This document shows, piece after piece, positions 1 to 8,255 of a stretch of 64,000 nt of DNA. Origin of the DNA: Curtobacterium sp. Leaf183 (GTDB taxonomy: Bacteria; Actinomycetota; Actinomycetes; Actinomycetales; Microbacteriaceae); contig NZ_LMPO01000001.1 of NCBI RefSeq assembly GCF_001424385.1, forward strand, positions 461,017 to 525,016, given 5' to 3'. The notes below the pieces were generated by a model that saw only the letters and a list, made by a program, of their open reading frames with translations, searched no databases and was not told the origin of the DNA. The translations under genes and the position numbers were made by a program. Numbering within the stretch: the stretch's first letter is position 1; every line of letters begins with the position of its first letter.

Positions 1-23
1 CGCACGAACGGTACGCTGGCAGC
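1..23 (+). promoter_or_regulatory. Leaderless ohrR promoter with operator half-site
   Basis: A -10-like hexamer TACGCT lies at 12-17, six bases before the ATG at 24, with no Shine-Dalgarno, so the ohrR transcript is probably leaderless. Just upstream, GCACGAACG (2-10) is identical to the right arm of the palindrome that follows the gene (492-500). This suggests that OhrR binds here as well; the other half of the site lies beyond the window edge. Sequence observation plus inference. Confidence 0.5.
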
Positions 24-467
24 ATGGCCCGCACCGACCTCGACCCGCTCGCCCTCGACCGACAGCTCTGCTTCGCGCTCGCGGCGACCAGCCGCAGCGT
101 CATCGGGCTGTACCGCGACCTGCTCGAGCCGATGGGCCTGACGCACCCGCAGTACCTCGTGATGCTCGCACTCTGGGAGCACGACCCGCGCTCGGTCCGC
201 GAGATCGCCAGCGAGCTGCGGCTGGACTCGGCGACGCTCAGCCCGCTGCTCAAGCGACTGGAAGCCTCCGGGTACGTGCGGCGGACGCGCAGCACCGCCG
301 ACGAACGGCAGCTCGAGGTGACGCTCACGACGGCAGGACGTGCCCTCCGGGACCGCGCCCGCACGGTGCCGGTGACGATCGCCGAGCGCCTCGGGTGGCC
401 GCTGTCGCGCCTCGAGGCCCTGAAGGACGAGCTCACCGCGCTGCTGGAACTCGTCGACACGGTGTGA
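24..467 (+). CDS. ohrR: MarR-family organic peroxide sensor OhrR
   Basis: A 147-residue MarR-type winged-helix repressor. Near the N-terminus it has the motif DRQLCFALAATSR with Cys16, the position of the reactive peroxide-sensing cysteine of OhrR proteins, and the winged helix spans about residues 50-110. In the known family, oxidation of this cysteine by organic hydroperoxide releases the repressor from DNA. No ohr peroxidase gene is visible; it may lie left of the window. The downstream genes (a small Cys protein and an Old Yellow Enzyme) follow in the same direction behind a palindrome at 469-501, so they are plausible regulon members. The start at 24 fits a leaderless -10 at 12-17. Confidence 0.85.
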   Translation: MARTDLDPLALDRQLCFALAATSRSVIGLYRDLLEPMGLTHPQYLVMLALWEHDPRSVREIASELRLDSATLSPLLKRLEASGYVRRTRSTADERQLEVTLTTAGRALRDRARTVPVTIAERLGWPLSRLEALKDELTALLELVDTV

Positions 468-468
468 C

Positions 469-501
469 TCGTTCGTGCGACAATGGTGAGTGCACGAACG
501 A
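469..501. promoter_or_regulatory. Perfect 10-bp-arm palindrome, putative OhrR operator
   Basis: TCGTTCGTGC (469-478) and GCACGAACGA (492-501) are perfect inverted repeats 13 bases apart. Between them lies GACAAT (479-484), a plausible -10 for the gene starting at 513. A weak -35, TCGACA, lies at 454-459. Placing the -10 between the operator arms would let a bound repressor block the promoter. The same half-site precedes ohrR at 2-10, which argues that OhrR is the ligand; binding itself is inferred. Confidence 0.6.
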
Positions 502-512
502 AAAGGAGAACC

Positions 513-725
513 GTGGGACGCTTCAGCCGGTGGTACGAGCGGTGGAACACGACGCTGATCGAGAAGATGGGGCCGTCGCAGATCGGTGCCGGGCACGCCG
601 AGGGCCTCGACGACCGCACGGTCGACCGCGGTTGCCCGATCTGCCACCGGCCGCTGTCGCTGCACCAGGTGATCCGACCCGAGGGACAGGTGCGCTCCTC
701 GACGCTGGTCTGCCCGCGCGACTGA
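513..725 (+). CDS. Small protein with CxxC motif, unknown function
   Basis: A 70-residue protein started at GTG 513 because AAAAGGAG (501-508) sits just upstream; the in-frame ATG at 483 lies inside the operator and is less likely. It has an aromatic N-terminus (SRWYERWN), then GCPICHRPLS with Cys41 and Cys44, and a further Cys67 three residues before the end. The cysteines could bind zinc or be redox-active, but there are only three, so a full zinc ribbon is not evident. I do not recognise the family. It lies directly behind the palindrome at 469-501 and 52 bases before the oxidoreductase gene, so control by OhrR is plausible. Confidence 0.65.
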   Translation: MGRFSRWYERWNTTLIEKMGPSQIGAGHAEGLDDRTVDRGCPICHRPLSLHQVIRPEGQVRSSTLVCPRD

Positions 726-777
726 CCGGTCTCCGCACACACGGAATTGCACGCCGCAACGGTGCGTTCGCCCTGAG

Positions 778-1869
778 GTGAAGCTCTTCGAACCCACCTC
801 CCTCGGCGCCCTGCAGCTGTCGAACCGCATCGTCATGGCCCCGCTCACCCGCACCCGCGCCGGCGAGCACGGCATCCCGAACGACCTGCTCGTCGAGCAC
901 TACCGCCAGCGCGCGGGGCTCGGCATGATCATCACCGAGGGCACCTGGCCCGTCCAGGAAGGCCGCTCCTACCCCGGCCAGCCCGGCATCGAGACGGACG
1001 AACAGATCGCCGGCTGGCGCCGCGTCGCCGACGCCGTGCACGCCGAGGGCGGCACCATCGTCATGCAGCTCATGCACGGTGGCCGCGTGTCGCACACGTC
1101 GATCTCCGCCACCCCGCGCATCGTCGGCCCGAGCGCCGTCGCCGCACCGGGACAGACCCACCTGGCCGATGGCTCGAAGGCGGACATGCCGGTCCCCCAC
1201 GAGCTGACCACGGACGAGGTCGCCGAGGTCGTCCAGCAGTTCGCGCAGTCCGCACGCAACGCGATCGCCGCCGGGCTCGACGGGGTCGAGGTCCACGGTG
1301 CCAACGGGTACCTGGTACACGAGTTCATGTCCCCGGTGTCGAACACCCGCACCGACCAGTACGGCGGCTCCCCCGAGGCCCGCGCGCGCTTCGCCATCGA
1401 GGTCACGACCGCGGTCGCCGAGGCCGTCGGCGCGGACCGCACCGGCATCCGCCTGTCGCCGGAGCACGGCATCCAGGGCGTCATCGAGGACGACGCCGCA
1501 GACGTCCGCGCCACCTACACTGCCGTCGCCGAGGGTCTGGCACCGCTCGGCCTGGCGTTCATCGACGTCCTGCACGCCGAGCCGACCGGTGACCTCGTCC
1601 AGCACATCCGCCGCACCGCGGGCGCCCCGTTCGTCGTCAACTCGGGCTTCTCGTCGCTGACCACCCGCGACGAGGCCATCGCCCTGGTCGACGCCGACCA
1701 GGCGGACGCCGTGGCCGTCGGCCGGATGGCGATCGCCAACCCGGACCTCGCACACCGCTGGGAGCGCGACACGGAGCTCAACGAGCCCCGGCCGGAGCTG
1801 TTCTACGGGGCGAGCGCCGAGGGCTACACGGACTACCCGACGCTGGCCGAGGTGCGCGCGACAGCCTAG
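778..1869 (+). CDS. Old Yellow Enzyme family NADH:flavin oxidoreductase
   Basis: A 363-residue FMN-dependent alkene reductase-type TIM barrel. Family marks include LSNRIVMAPLTRTRA (residues 14-28, with the FMN-contacting PLTR), HGANGYL with His173 and Asn176 as the substrate-activating pair, and SNTRTDQYGGS. The Thr in PLTR and the lack of the N-terminal Cys seen in YqjM-type enzymes suggest the classical class. Known relatives reduce enones, nitroesters or N-ethylmaleimide with NAD(P)H. Start is GTG 778, supported by the conserved N-terminus LFEPTSLGALQLSNR, although the Shine-Dalgarno is weak. It probably belongs to the OhrR-linked transcription unit as a detoxifying enzyme. Confidence 0.9.
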   Translation: MKLFEPTSLGALQLSNRIVMAPLTRTRAGEHGIPNDLLVEHYRQRAGLGMIITEGTWPVQEGRSYPGQPGIETDEQIAGWRRVADAVHAEGGTIVMQLMHGGRVSHTSISATPRIVGPSAVAAPGQTHLADGSKADMPVPHELTTDEVAEVVQQFAQSARNAIAAGLDGVEVHGANGYLVHEFMSPVSNTRTDQYGGSPEARARFAIEVTTAVAEAVGADRTGIRLSPEHGIQGVIEDDAADVRATYTAVAEGLAPLGLAFIDVLHAEPTGDLVQHIRRTAGAPFVVNSGFSSLTTRDEAIALVDADQADAVAVGRMAIANPDLAHRWERDTELNEPRPELFYGASAEGYTDYPTLAEVRATA

Positions 1870-1887
1870 GACCACCGCCCACACGAG

Positions 1888-1924
1888 CGGGAGGCGCGAT
1901 GCCGGCTGGCACCGCGCCTCCTGT
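1888..1924. repeat. Family-1 palindromic repeat (GGAGGC...GCCTCC)
   Basis: GGAGGCGCG (1890-1898) pairs with CGCGCCTCC (1913-1921), with a smaller TGCC/GGCA pairing inside the loop. It sits 20 bases after the Old Yellow Enzyme stop, so it may terminate that transcript. It is one of eight intergenic copies of the GGACNGGAGGC inverted-repeat family in this window (see findings). Confidence 0.75.
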
Positions 1925-1960
1925 CTGTCTGTCCGTCTCCTGCCCGCGGCCGACACCGCC

Positions 1961-2008
1961 CCTGACCGTCGCGGTGCCTGACCGTCGCGGTGCCCGACCG
2001 TCGCGGCG
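1961..2008. repeat. Tandem 16-bp repeat, three copies
   Basis: CCTGACCGTCGCGGTG occurs exactly at 1961-1976 and 1977-1992, and with changes (CCCGACCGTCGCGGCG) at 1993-2008. It is noncoding, between the family-1 palindrome and the tRNA-Arg terminator. No function is evident; it is a candidate length-variable locus. Confidence 0.8.
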
Positions 2009-2017
2009 GGAACGCGA

Positions 2018-2048
2018 AAGGCCCCGATGCGGTGTGCATCGGGGCCTT
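2018..2048 (-). terminator. Terminator of tRNA-Arg
   Basis: AAGGCCCCGATGC (2018-2030) and GCATCGGGGCCTT (2036-2048) form a perfect 13-bp stem with a 5-base loop, ending in a short T run on either strand. It lies 44 bases beyond the 3' end of the minus-strand tRNA-Arg and could also stop plus-strand readthrough. Confidence 0.8.
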
Positions 2049-2091
2049 CAGCGGTTCGGTGTCAGTCCGTCGTCCTGAATCGACGGTACTG

Positions 2092-2164
2092 TGCGCTCGA
2101 AGGGACTCGAACCCCCAACCTTCTGATCCGTAGTCAGATGCTCTATCCATTGAGCTACGAGCGC
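2092..2164 (-). tRNA. tRNA-Arg (anticodon ACG)
   Basis: Reading the minus strand, the acceptor GCGCTCG pairs with CGAGCGC followed by discriminator A, a standard 73-nt cloverleaf. The anticodon arm is TCTGA-CTACGGA-TCAGA, giving anticodon ACG (read as ICG), and the T arm carries GGTTCGAGTCC. The 3' CCA is not encoded. This is the main decoder of CGU/CGC codons, heavily used in this GC-rich genome. Confidence 0.95.
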
Positions 2165-2271
2165 ATGGCTGCCGAAGCGGCCGTGGAAGACTCTACAACA
2201 GGTGCAGCACGGAGCGCCAATCGAGCCGGGGTCGACGCCGCGGTCGGCGTGTCGCCCGGCTCGACGGGCGG

Positions 2272-3057
2272 TCAGACGGTGGCGAGCTCCTCGCCGAACA
2301 CCTCGGCGAGGAACACCTCGAGCGCCTGCCACGAGCGGCGGTCGGCCCGGGCCTGGTACTGCGCGCCGTGGTCGGGTGCGTCCGTCTCCGGCACCGCGAA
2401 GGCGTGCATCGCCCCGGCGTACGTCACGACCTGCCAGTCGAGGTCGGGGACGGCGCGCATCTCGTCCTCCCACGCCTGGACCGCGTCATCGGGCACGACC
2501 GGGTCGACGGCACCGGTCATCACGAGCAGCTTCGCCCGGATCGCCGACGCGTCGGACGGGTCGTGGGCGATCAGCCCGCCGTGGAAGGACACCGCCCCGG
2601 CGAGGTCGGCACCGGTCCGGGCGAGTTCGAGCGCCGCGGAGCCGCCGAAGCAGTAGCCCATCACCACGATCCGGGAGTGGTCGACGTCGGGGTCGGCGCG
2701 GAGCCGGTCGAGGCCCGCCTGCACCCGGGCACGCATGAGCGGCAGGTCCTGGTAGTACGAGCCGGCGACCTGGCCGGCGGTGTCGTCGCCAGGTCGGACG
2801 CCCTCGCCGTACACGTCGGCGCCGAACGCCACGTACCCCAGGCGCGCGAGCATCGTCACGCGGGCCTCGACGTGCTCGTTCACGCCGTGCCAGTCGTGGA
2901 TGACGAGCACGCCGGGCCGCGGACCCGACACGGCGGCGTCCTTGGCGAGGACCCCGAGGAGCGCGGTCCCGTCGTGGTCGTAGCGGACGGGCTCGACACG
3001 GATGTCGGCTCCGGCGGGTTCGGGGACGGTCTGCAGGACGTCGTCGATCGTGGTCAT
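2272..3057 (-). CDS. Dienelactone hydrolase family protein
   Basis: A 261-residue alpha/beta hydrolase. The nucleophile is Cys136 in MGYCFGGSAAL, the hallmark of dienelactone hydrolases; an acid lies in TGAVDPVVP and the catalytic His in GAMHAF. Known relatives hydrolyse dienelactone in chlorocatechol breakdown, but many bacterial members are general cytosolic esterases, and no aromatic pathway genes are nearby. The ATG at 3057 has TAGCGT seven bases upstream (3065-3070), so it is probably leaderless with its own promoter rather than co-transcribed with zwf 68 bases upstream. Confidence 0.88.
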   Translation of the reverse strand: MTTIDDVLQTVPEPAGADIRVEPVRYDHDGTALLGVLAKDAAVSGPRPGVLVIHDWHGVNEHVEARVTMLARLGYVAFGADVYGEGVRPGDDTAGQVAGSYYQDLPLMRARVQAGLDRLRADPDVDHSRIVVMGYCFGGSAALELARTGADLAGAVSFHGGLIAHDPSDASAIRAKLLVMTGAVDPVVPDDAVQAWEDEMRAVPDLDWQVVTYAGAMHAFAVPETDAPDHGAQYQARADRRSWQALEVFLAEVFGEELATV

Positions 3058-3124
3058 GTCCCGGACGCTACGCCCGCCGCCCCGGCCGTTGCCGGGGACG
3101 ACGGGCCGGTGGCTCCGCAGGCAC

Positions 3125-4546
3125 TCAGCAGTCGATGTTGTCCCAGCCGTCGGGCCCCTCGGACCCGGCGGCGTAGTCGTCCAGGTCGACCTTGCCGGCC
3201 TTCCACGCGGTCAGGAACGGCTCGACGACCTTCCAGCCCTGCACGGCGCTGTCCCCGCGGACCGAGAGCGTGGCGTCGCCTTCGAGCACGCCGGCCAGGA
3301 CCTCGCCGTACGCGCTGAGCCGGCCGGGGTTGAACGTGGTCTCGAGCACGGTGTGGTCGATCGTGTAGGGGTCGCCCGGGCCGTTGACGTTGAGCTCGAG
3401 GTCCATCTTGTCCGGCGCGATCCAGATCCGGAGCCGGTCGGGACGCTGCACGCCGGTGAGCCCGTCGGGCACGTGCGGCGAGTCCTTGAACGTGATGACG
3501 ATCTCGCGCCGCTGGGCACCGAGGGCCTTGCCGGACCGCAGCGTGAACGGCACGCCCGCCCAGCGCCAGTTCGCGATCTCGAGCTGGATCTGCGCCAGGG
3601 TCTCGGTGCCGATCGACGGGTCGACCCCGTCCTCGTCGACGTAGGAGGGCATCGAGCGGTCACCGACCGTGCCGGCGGTGTAGCGCGCACGCTTGCCGGC
3701 GGTGAGCGGGTCGCCGCCCCACGGCCGCACGGCGCGGAGCACGAGTTCCTTCTGGGTGCGCAGGTCGTCGGCGTCGATCGACGCGGGAGCTTCCATGGCG
3801 ACGACGGCCATCACCTGCAGCAGGTGGCTCTGGATCATGTCGACCAGGGCGCCGGCCTTGTCGTAGTAGCGCGCACGGCCCTCGAGCCCGAGGGTCTCGT
3901 CGTAGACGATGTCGACGCGCTCGACGTGCGCGGACGACAGCAGCGGCTCGATGATGCGGTTCGCGAAGCGCAGCCCGAGCAGGTTGAGGACGGTGGCGCG
4001 GCCGAGGAAGTGGTCGACGCGGTGGATGCGCTCCTCGGGCAGGAACGACAGGAGCAGGGCGTTGAGGTGCTCGGCGCTGGCGACGTCGGTGCCGAAGGGC
4101 TTCTCGAGCGCCAGGCGGGTGCCGGTCGGCAGGTCCAGGTCCTTGAGGACGGCGCAGCTCTTCTCGGTGACGGCGGGCGGCAGCGCGAAGTACACGGCGG
4201 GGTCGTGGTGGCAGTCGGCCAGGAGTGCCCGCAGGTCGTCGGCGCTCGTGACGTCGGCCTTGCGGTACGACGAGGCGTCGATGACGTCCTGCAGGCGCTT
4301 CGGCAGCGGCTTCGACCCGGAGGCACCCTCGTCCTCTTCGTTCTTGGAGGCCTGTGCGTTCTCGAACGAGTCGTGAACCAGTTGCTTCCAGTCGGCGTCC
4401 GAGATGTCCTCGACGCCGGCACCGACGAGCTGGATGTCCCAGTCCTCCTTCACCTCCAGCAGGGTCGCGAGGCCCGGCAGCAGCAGGCGCTTGGAGAGGT
4501 CGCCGCTGGCGCCGAGGATGAGCAGGGTGGTCTGGAGGCTCGCCAT
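3125..4546 (-). CDS. zwf: Glucose-6-phosphate 1-dehydrogenase
   Basis: A 473-residue enzyme that oxidises glucose-6-phosphate to 6-phosphogluconolactone, the first oxidative pentose-phosphate step. Visible motifs are LILGASGDLSKR (NADP-binding Rossmann turn), LEKPFGTD, RVDHFLGRA with substrate-binding His179, and IQSHLLQ with the second conserved His. I use ATG 4546 rather than the longer reading to 4612, because homologous sequence begins there and a leaderless -10 TACGGT lies seven bases upstream. It is not linked to tal, tkt or opcA as the main actinobacterial zwf usually is, so it may be a second paralogue. It is divergent from the oxidoreductase at 4630. Confidence 0.9.
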   Translation of the reverse strand: MASLQTTLLILGASGDLSKRLLLPGLATLLEVKEDWDIQLVGAGVEDISDADWKQLVHDSFENAQASKNEEDEGASGSKPLPKRLQDVIDASSYRKADVTSADDLRALLADCHHDPAVYFALPPAVTEKSCAVLKDLDLPTGTRLALEKPFGTDVASAEHLNALLLSFLPEERIHRVDHFLGRATVLNLLGLRFANRIIEPLLSSAHVERVDIVYDETLGLEGRARYYDKAGALVDMIQSHLLQVMAVVAMEAPASIDADDLRTQKELVLRAVRPWGGDPLTAGKRARYTAGTVGDRSMPSYVDEDGVDPSIGTETLAQIQLEIANWRWAGVPFTLRSGKALGAQRREIVITFKDSPHVPDGLTGVQRPDRLRIWIAPDKMDLELNVNGPGDPYTIDHTVLETTFNPGRLSAYGEVLAGVLEGDATLSVRGDSAVQGWKVVEPFLTAWKAGKVDLDDYAAGSEGPDGWDNIDC

Positions 4547-4629
4547 GCCCCCGACCGTACCCACCGGTTCCGGTGCACGGACGGGTGGTTCCAATACTGT
4601 GGAGACCTGCACCGGCGCGAGGGAGCACC

Positions 4630-5787
4630 ATGGCGACTGAGGACACCGGACGACGACTGCGCGTGGTCGTGGTCGGCACGGGGATGATCGCGGCCGTGCA
4701 CGTGCGCGCCGCGAAGGCGGCCGGGGCCGATGTGCTCGGGGTGCTCGGCCGGAACGCGGCGCGCTCGACCCAGGTCGCCGCGCAGCTCGACGTCCCGCGT
4801 GGCTACGCCTCGCTGGACGAGGTCATCGCCGACGCGCCGGACGTCGTGCACGTCTGCACGCCGAACGACCAGCACCACCCGCAGGCGCTCGCCGTCATCC
4901 GCGCGGGCATCAACGTGGTGTGCGAGAAGCCCCTCGCGGTGTCGAGCGCACAGGCCCTCGAGCTCGAGCGCGCCGCCGCGGAGGCCGGTGTCGTCGCGAC
5001 CGTGCCGTTCGTCTACCGCTTCCACCCGATGGTGCGCGAGGTCCGCGCGAAGATCGCCGACGGCGACCTCGGTCGGGTCCTCGCGGTCCACGGCCACTAC
5101 CTGCAGGACTGGATGCTCGACGAGGACTCGTCGTCCTGGCGGGTCGACGCCGGCTCCGGCGGACTGTCCCGCGCCTTCGCGGACATCGGGTCGCACTGGT
5201 GCGACCTGGTCGAGTTCGTCACCGGCGAGCGCTTCGCGACCGTCAGTGCTGCGACCGACATCGTCTACCCGACACGACCAGCAGCATCGGGTCCGTCGTT
5301 CTCCGGGTCGCCGGACCCGGACCCGATCGCCGACGCAGGCACCCGCGCCGAGGTGACGACCGAGGACACCGCGGTCGCGACCTTCCGCACCGGGAGCGGT
5401 CGCATCGGCAACGTCGTCATCTCGCAGGTCGCCGCGGGTCGCAAGAACCGGCTGTGGTTCGAGGTCGACGGCACACGGGGGTCCGCCGCGTTCGACCAGG
5501 AGCAGCCCGAGTCCGCGTGGTTCGGCACCGAGACCGGGGCGCAGATCCTGGTCCGCGACCCGTCGCAGGGCTCCCCCGACCAGCGCCGCCTGGCGATCGT
5601 GCCGTCCGGGCACCCACAGGGGTACCTCGACGCCTTCGCGGCCTTCGTCGCCGACACCTACACCGCGGTCCGGACCGGGGTGGCGCCCGACGGCCTGCCG
5701 ACCTTCGCCGACGGCGCCCGCTCCGCGCAGGTGATCGACGCCGTCGTCGCCAGCGCGGCCGACGGCCGCTGGGGCGCGATCGGCTGA
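4630..5787 (+). CDS. Gfo/Idh/MocA family oxidoreductase
   Basis: A 385-residue NAD(P)-dependent sugar-type dehydrogenase. The N-terminal Rossmann fold reads VVVVGTGMIAAVH, followed by the family motif CEKPLAV and a C-terminal GFO beta-sheet domain with DIGSHWCDL carrying the conserved His. Substrate is unknown; relatives oxidise inositols, glucose or sugar derivatives. ATG 4630 is preceded by GAGGGAG. It is divergent from zwf with 83 bases between starts. Its 3' end is followed by a large palindromic repeat (5820-5872). Confidence 0.87.
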   Translation: MATEDTGRRLRVVVVGTGMIAAVHVRAAKAAGADVLGVLGRNAARSTQVAAQLDVPRGYASLDEVIADAPDVVHVCTPNDQHHPQALAVIRAGINVVCEKPLAVSSAQALELERAAAEAGVVATVPFVYRFHPMVREVRAKIADGDLGRVLAVHGHYLQDWMLDEDSSSWRVDAGSGGLSRAFADIGSHWCDLVEFVTGERFATVSAATDIVYPTRPAASGPSFSGSPDPDPIADAGTRAEVTTEDTAVATFRTGSGRIGNVVISQVAAGRKNRLWFEVDGTRGSAAFDQEQPESAWFGTETGAQILVRDPSQGSPDQRRLAIVPSGHPQGYLDAFAAFVADTYTAVRTGVAPDGLPTFADGARSAQVIDAVVASAADGRWGAIG

Positions 5788-5819
5788 CACCGGTGTCACG
5801 GCCGGCGGTGGGCACCAGC

Positions 5820-5872
5820 CAGGAGGCCCGGCTCGGGTGACCGACGTCGGTCACGTCTGCCGGGCCTCCAGT
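5820..5872. repeat. Family-1 palindromic repeat with nested palindrome
   Basis: GGAGGCCCGG (5822-5831) pairs with CCGGGCCTCC (5860-5869). Inside the loop is a second, perfect 18-bp palindrome at 5837-5854 (GTGACCGAC and its complement). The outer right arm continues into AGTCCGGAC as in other family-1 copies. It lies between the Gfo/Idh stop (5787) and the 5'-nucleotidase promoter, so it is probably a terminator; the inner palindrome could also be a protein site. Confidence 0.7.
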
Positions 5873-5950
5873 CCGGACATGTGAACAGCGTGTGACGTTC
5901 GCCCCGCGAGCCTGGCGGGTTGTCTGTGGATCCTCGTAGGTTCGACGCCG

Positions 5951-8203
5951 ATGAACACGAAACCGACCTCCCGACGGCGCGGCATCGCAGCCGGTACAGC
6001 CCTGGCCACCGCCGGCGTCCTCGTCGCCCTGTCCGTCCCCTCCGCCGCCGTCGCGGCCCCGGGCGACACGACGATCGACATCTACGACGTCAACGACTTC
6101 CACGGGCGCATCGCCCAGTCCCTCAGCACGCCGACGCCGCGCGCCGGGGACGCCGCGGGCGCAGCGGTGCTCGCCGGGGCGCTCGACCAACTGCGCGGTG
6201 ACGACCCCTCGACCTCGGCGTTCGTCAGCGCCGGCGACAACATCGGCGCCTCGACGTTCGAGTCCTTCATCCAGCAGGACCAGCCCACGATCGACGTCCT
6301 CAACCAGATGGACCTGTCCGTCAGCGCGATCGGCAACCACGAGCTCGACCGCGGCCGCGCCGACCTGCAGGACCGGGTGATCGGGCCGGACGACGCCCGC
6401 AACGCGCAGTGGGACTACGTCTCCGCCAACGTCATCGACGCGACGACGGGCCAGCCCGCGTTCGACCCGTACTCGATCCAGCAGATCAGCGGCAAGCGCG
6501 TCGGCTTCATCGGCGCGACGGTGGACCTGACCGGGCTCGTCAGCCCCGACGGCATCTCCACGCTCCGCATGGCGGACATCACCACCTCGGTCAACGCGGT
6601 CGCCGCGGACCTGCAGGACGGGGACGAGTCGAACGGCGAGGCCGACGTGCTCGTGCTGCTCGTGCACGACGGCGCCGAGACCTCGGCCCCGAGTGACCTC
6701 GACAACGACACCGCGTTCGCGAAGGCCGTGCACGGGGTGACCCCGAAGGTGTCCGCGATCCTGTCCGGCCACACCCACCAGACCTACGTGCACAACGTCG
6801 TTCCCGATGGTGGCACGGTCCCCCGCCCGGTGGTCCAGACCGGGTCGTACGGCTTCAACCTCGGTCACCTGCAGCTCACGGTGGCAGCGGACGGCACGGT
6901 CGGCGCGACCGCCGAGAACATCTCGCTGGTCGACGGCACCTTCGCGCCGGACGCCCAGGTCGCCGCGACGGTCTCCGCCGCGGTCGCCGAGGCCGACGTG
7001 CGCGGAGCGAAGGTGATCGGCGAGACCGACGTCGACATGCGCCGCGCGGTGCAGACCGACGGCAGCGAGAACCGCGGTGGCGAGTCCACGCTCGGCAACT
7101 TCGTCGCCGAGGTGCAGCGCAGCGCGACCGAGGAGCGCCAGGGTGCGCAGATCGCGTTCATGAACCCGGGCGGTCTGCGTGCGGACCTGGCCGGCGGCGA
7201 CGTGACCTACAAGGAAGCCGCGGTCGTCCAGCCCTTCGCCAACACCCTGGTCGTGCTCGACCTGACCGGGGCCCAGGTCAAGCAGGCGCTCGAGCAGCAG
7301 TGGCAGCCGTCCACGGCGAGCCGGCCGTTCCTGAAGCTCGGCGTCTCCGAGGGCTTCTCGTACGCCTACGACCCGGAGGCCGCTGCCGGTTCGCGGATCA
7401 CGTCCATGACGCTCGACGGCACCCCGATCGACCCCGGCACGACGTACAAGGTCACCGTCAACTCCTTCCTGGCGTCGGGCGGCGACAACTTCACCGCGTT
7501 CGCCGGTGCGGCAGCCAAGCAGGACAGCGGCAAGGTCGACCTCGAGGCCCAGGTCGAGTACTTCGAGGCGAACCCGGACGTCACCGTCGCCGACGACCAG
7601 CGCTCGATCGGCGTCACGGTCACGCCCACGCCCGAGGGCGGCTTCCAGCCCAGCGACGACGTCGCCCTGCAGCTGTCGTCGCTCGTCTTCAGCAGCGCAC
7701 CCGACCAGCCCACCACGGTGTCGGTCAGCGCCGGCGACCAGGTGCTCGCCACGGGGGACATCGACCCGACGGTCGTCGACACGACCGACGAACAGGGCAC
7801 GGCCTCGCTGGCGTTCACCGTCCCCACCGCCGCGGACGCTCCGACGAGCCGTGCGGCGACCACCGACGAGCCCCTCGTCATCACCGTGGGCGCGACGCGG
7901 ATCGTCCTCCCCGTGACCGTCCCGCTCGCCGCGGCGGTCGACCCGGGCACCGACCCGACGGACCCGTCCGACCCCGGCACCGACCCGGGCACCGATCCCG
8001 TCGCGGGTGACGGCGGCACCGGAACGGGCTCAGGCACCGGCAGCGTCGTCGGCGCGGGCACGGGCGGCTCGGCCGTCCGCGGCTCCGGCGACCTGGCGTA
8101 CACGGGTGCCGAACTGGCTGCTCCGGCCGTCATCGCCGGGCTGCTCCTGCTCGCCGGGATCACGGCGATGGTGGCGGCTCGTCGCAGGCGCACGCGGGCC
8201 TGA
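5951..8203 (+). CDS. Cell-wall-anchored 5'-nucleotidase / cyclic phosphodiesterase
   Basis: A 750-residue secreted protein. Residues 1-38 form a signal peptide (RRR then a hydrophobic core ending SAAVAAP). The metallophosphoesterase domain has DVNDFHGRI, AIGNHELDRG and ILSGHTHQTY, the metal ligands of UshA-type nucleotidases. The C-terminal 5'-nucleotidase domain contains ESTLGNFVAEV and the substrate loop near FKLGVSEGFSYAYD-like sequence. A Gly/Thr/Asp-Pro linker leads to LAYTG, a hydrophobic helix and RRRRTRA, a sortase sorting signal of the LAxTG type used by actinobacterial class E sortases. It probably releases phosphate and nucleosides outside the cell. TAGGTT (5937-5942) eight bases before ATG suggests a leaderless mRNA. 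Confidence 0.92.
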   Translation: MNTKPTSRRRGIAAGTALATAGVLVALSVPSAAVAAPGDTTIDIYDVNDFHGRIAQSLSTPTPRAGDAAGAAVLAGALDQLRGDDPSTSAFVSAGDNIGASTFESFIQQDQPTIDVLNQMDLSVSAIGNHELDRGRADLQDRVIGPDDARNAQWDYVSANVIDATTGQPAFDPYSIQQISGKRVGFIGATVDLTGLVSPDGISTLRMADITTSVNAVAADLQDGDESNGEADVLVLLVHDGAETSAPSDLDNDTAFAKAVHGVTPKVSAILSGHTHQTYVHNVVPDGGTVPRPVVQTGSYGFNLGHLQLTVAADGTVGATAENISLVDGTFAPDAQVAATVSAAVAEADVRGAKVIGETDVDMRRAVQTDGSENRGGESTLGNFVAEVQRSATEERQGAQIAFMNPGGLRADLAGGDVTYKEAAVVQPFANTLVVLDLTGAQVKQALEQQWQPSTASRPFLKLGVSEGFSYAYDPEAAAGSRITSMTLDGTPIDPGTTYKVTVNSFLASGGDNFTAFAGAAAKQDSGKVDLEAQVEYFEANPDVTVADDQRSIGVTVTPTPEGGFQPSDDVALQLSSLVFSSAPDQPTTVSVSAGDQVLATGDIDPTVVDTTDEQGTASLAFTVPTAADAPTSRAATTDEPLVITVGATRIVLPVTVPLAAAVDPGTDPTDPSDPGTDPGTDPVAGDGGTGTGSGTGSVVGAGTGGSAVRGSGDLAYTGAELAAPAVIAGLLLLAGITAMVAARRRRTRA

Positions 8204-8221
8204 CGGCCTGATCCGCGCGCC

Positions 8222-8255
8222 GGACGCCCCCGAGTCATGCGGCACGGGGGCGTCC
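8222..8255 (+). terminator. Strong hairpin after the 5'-nucleotidase
   Basis: GGACGCCCCC (8222-8231) and GGGGGCGTCC (8246-8255) form a perfect 10-bp stem with a 14-base loop, 19 bases after the stop codon. No T run follows, which is usual for GC-rich actinobacterial hairpins. Confidence 0.7.

Noticed and set aside
523-1956. Long minus-strand open frame opposite the Old Yellow Enzyme (477 codons)
   Set aside because: It is an antisense shadow typical of high-GC DNA: no motifs, Arg/Gly/Asp-rich composition, and the plus strand carries a clear enzyme.
4547-4612. Longer N-terminus for zwf
   Set aside because: The extra 22 residues are Pro/Val-rich, outside family homology, and would run through the TACGGT promoter box.
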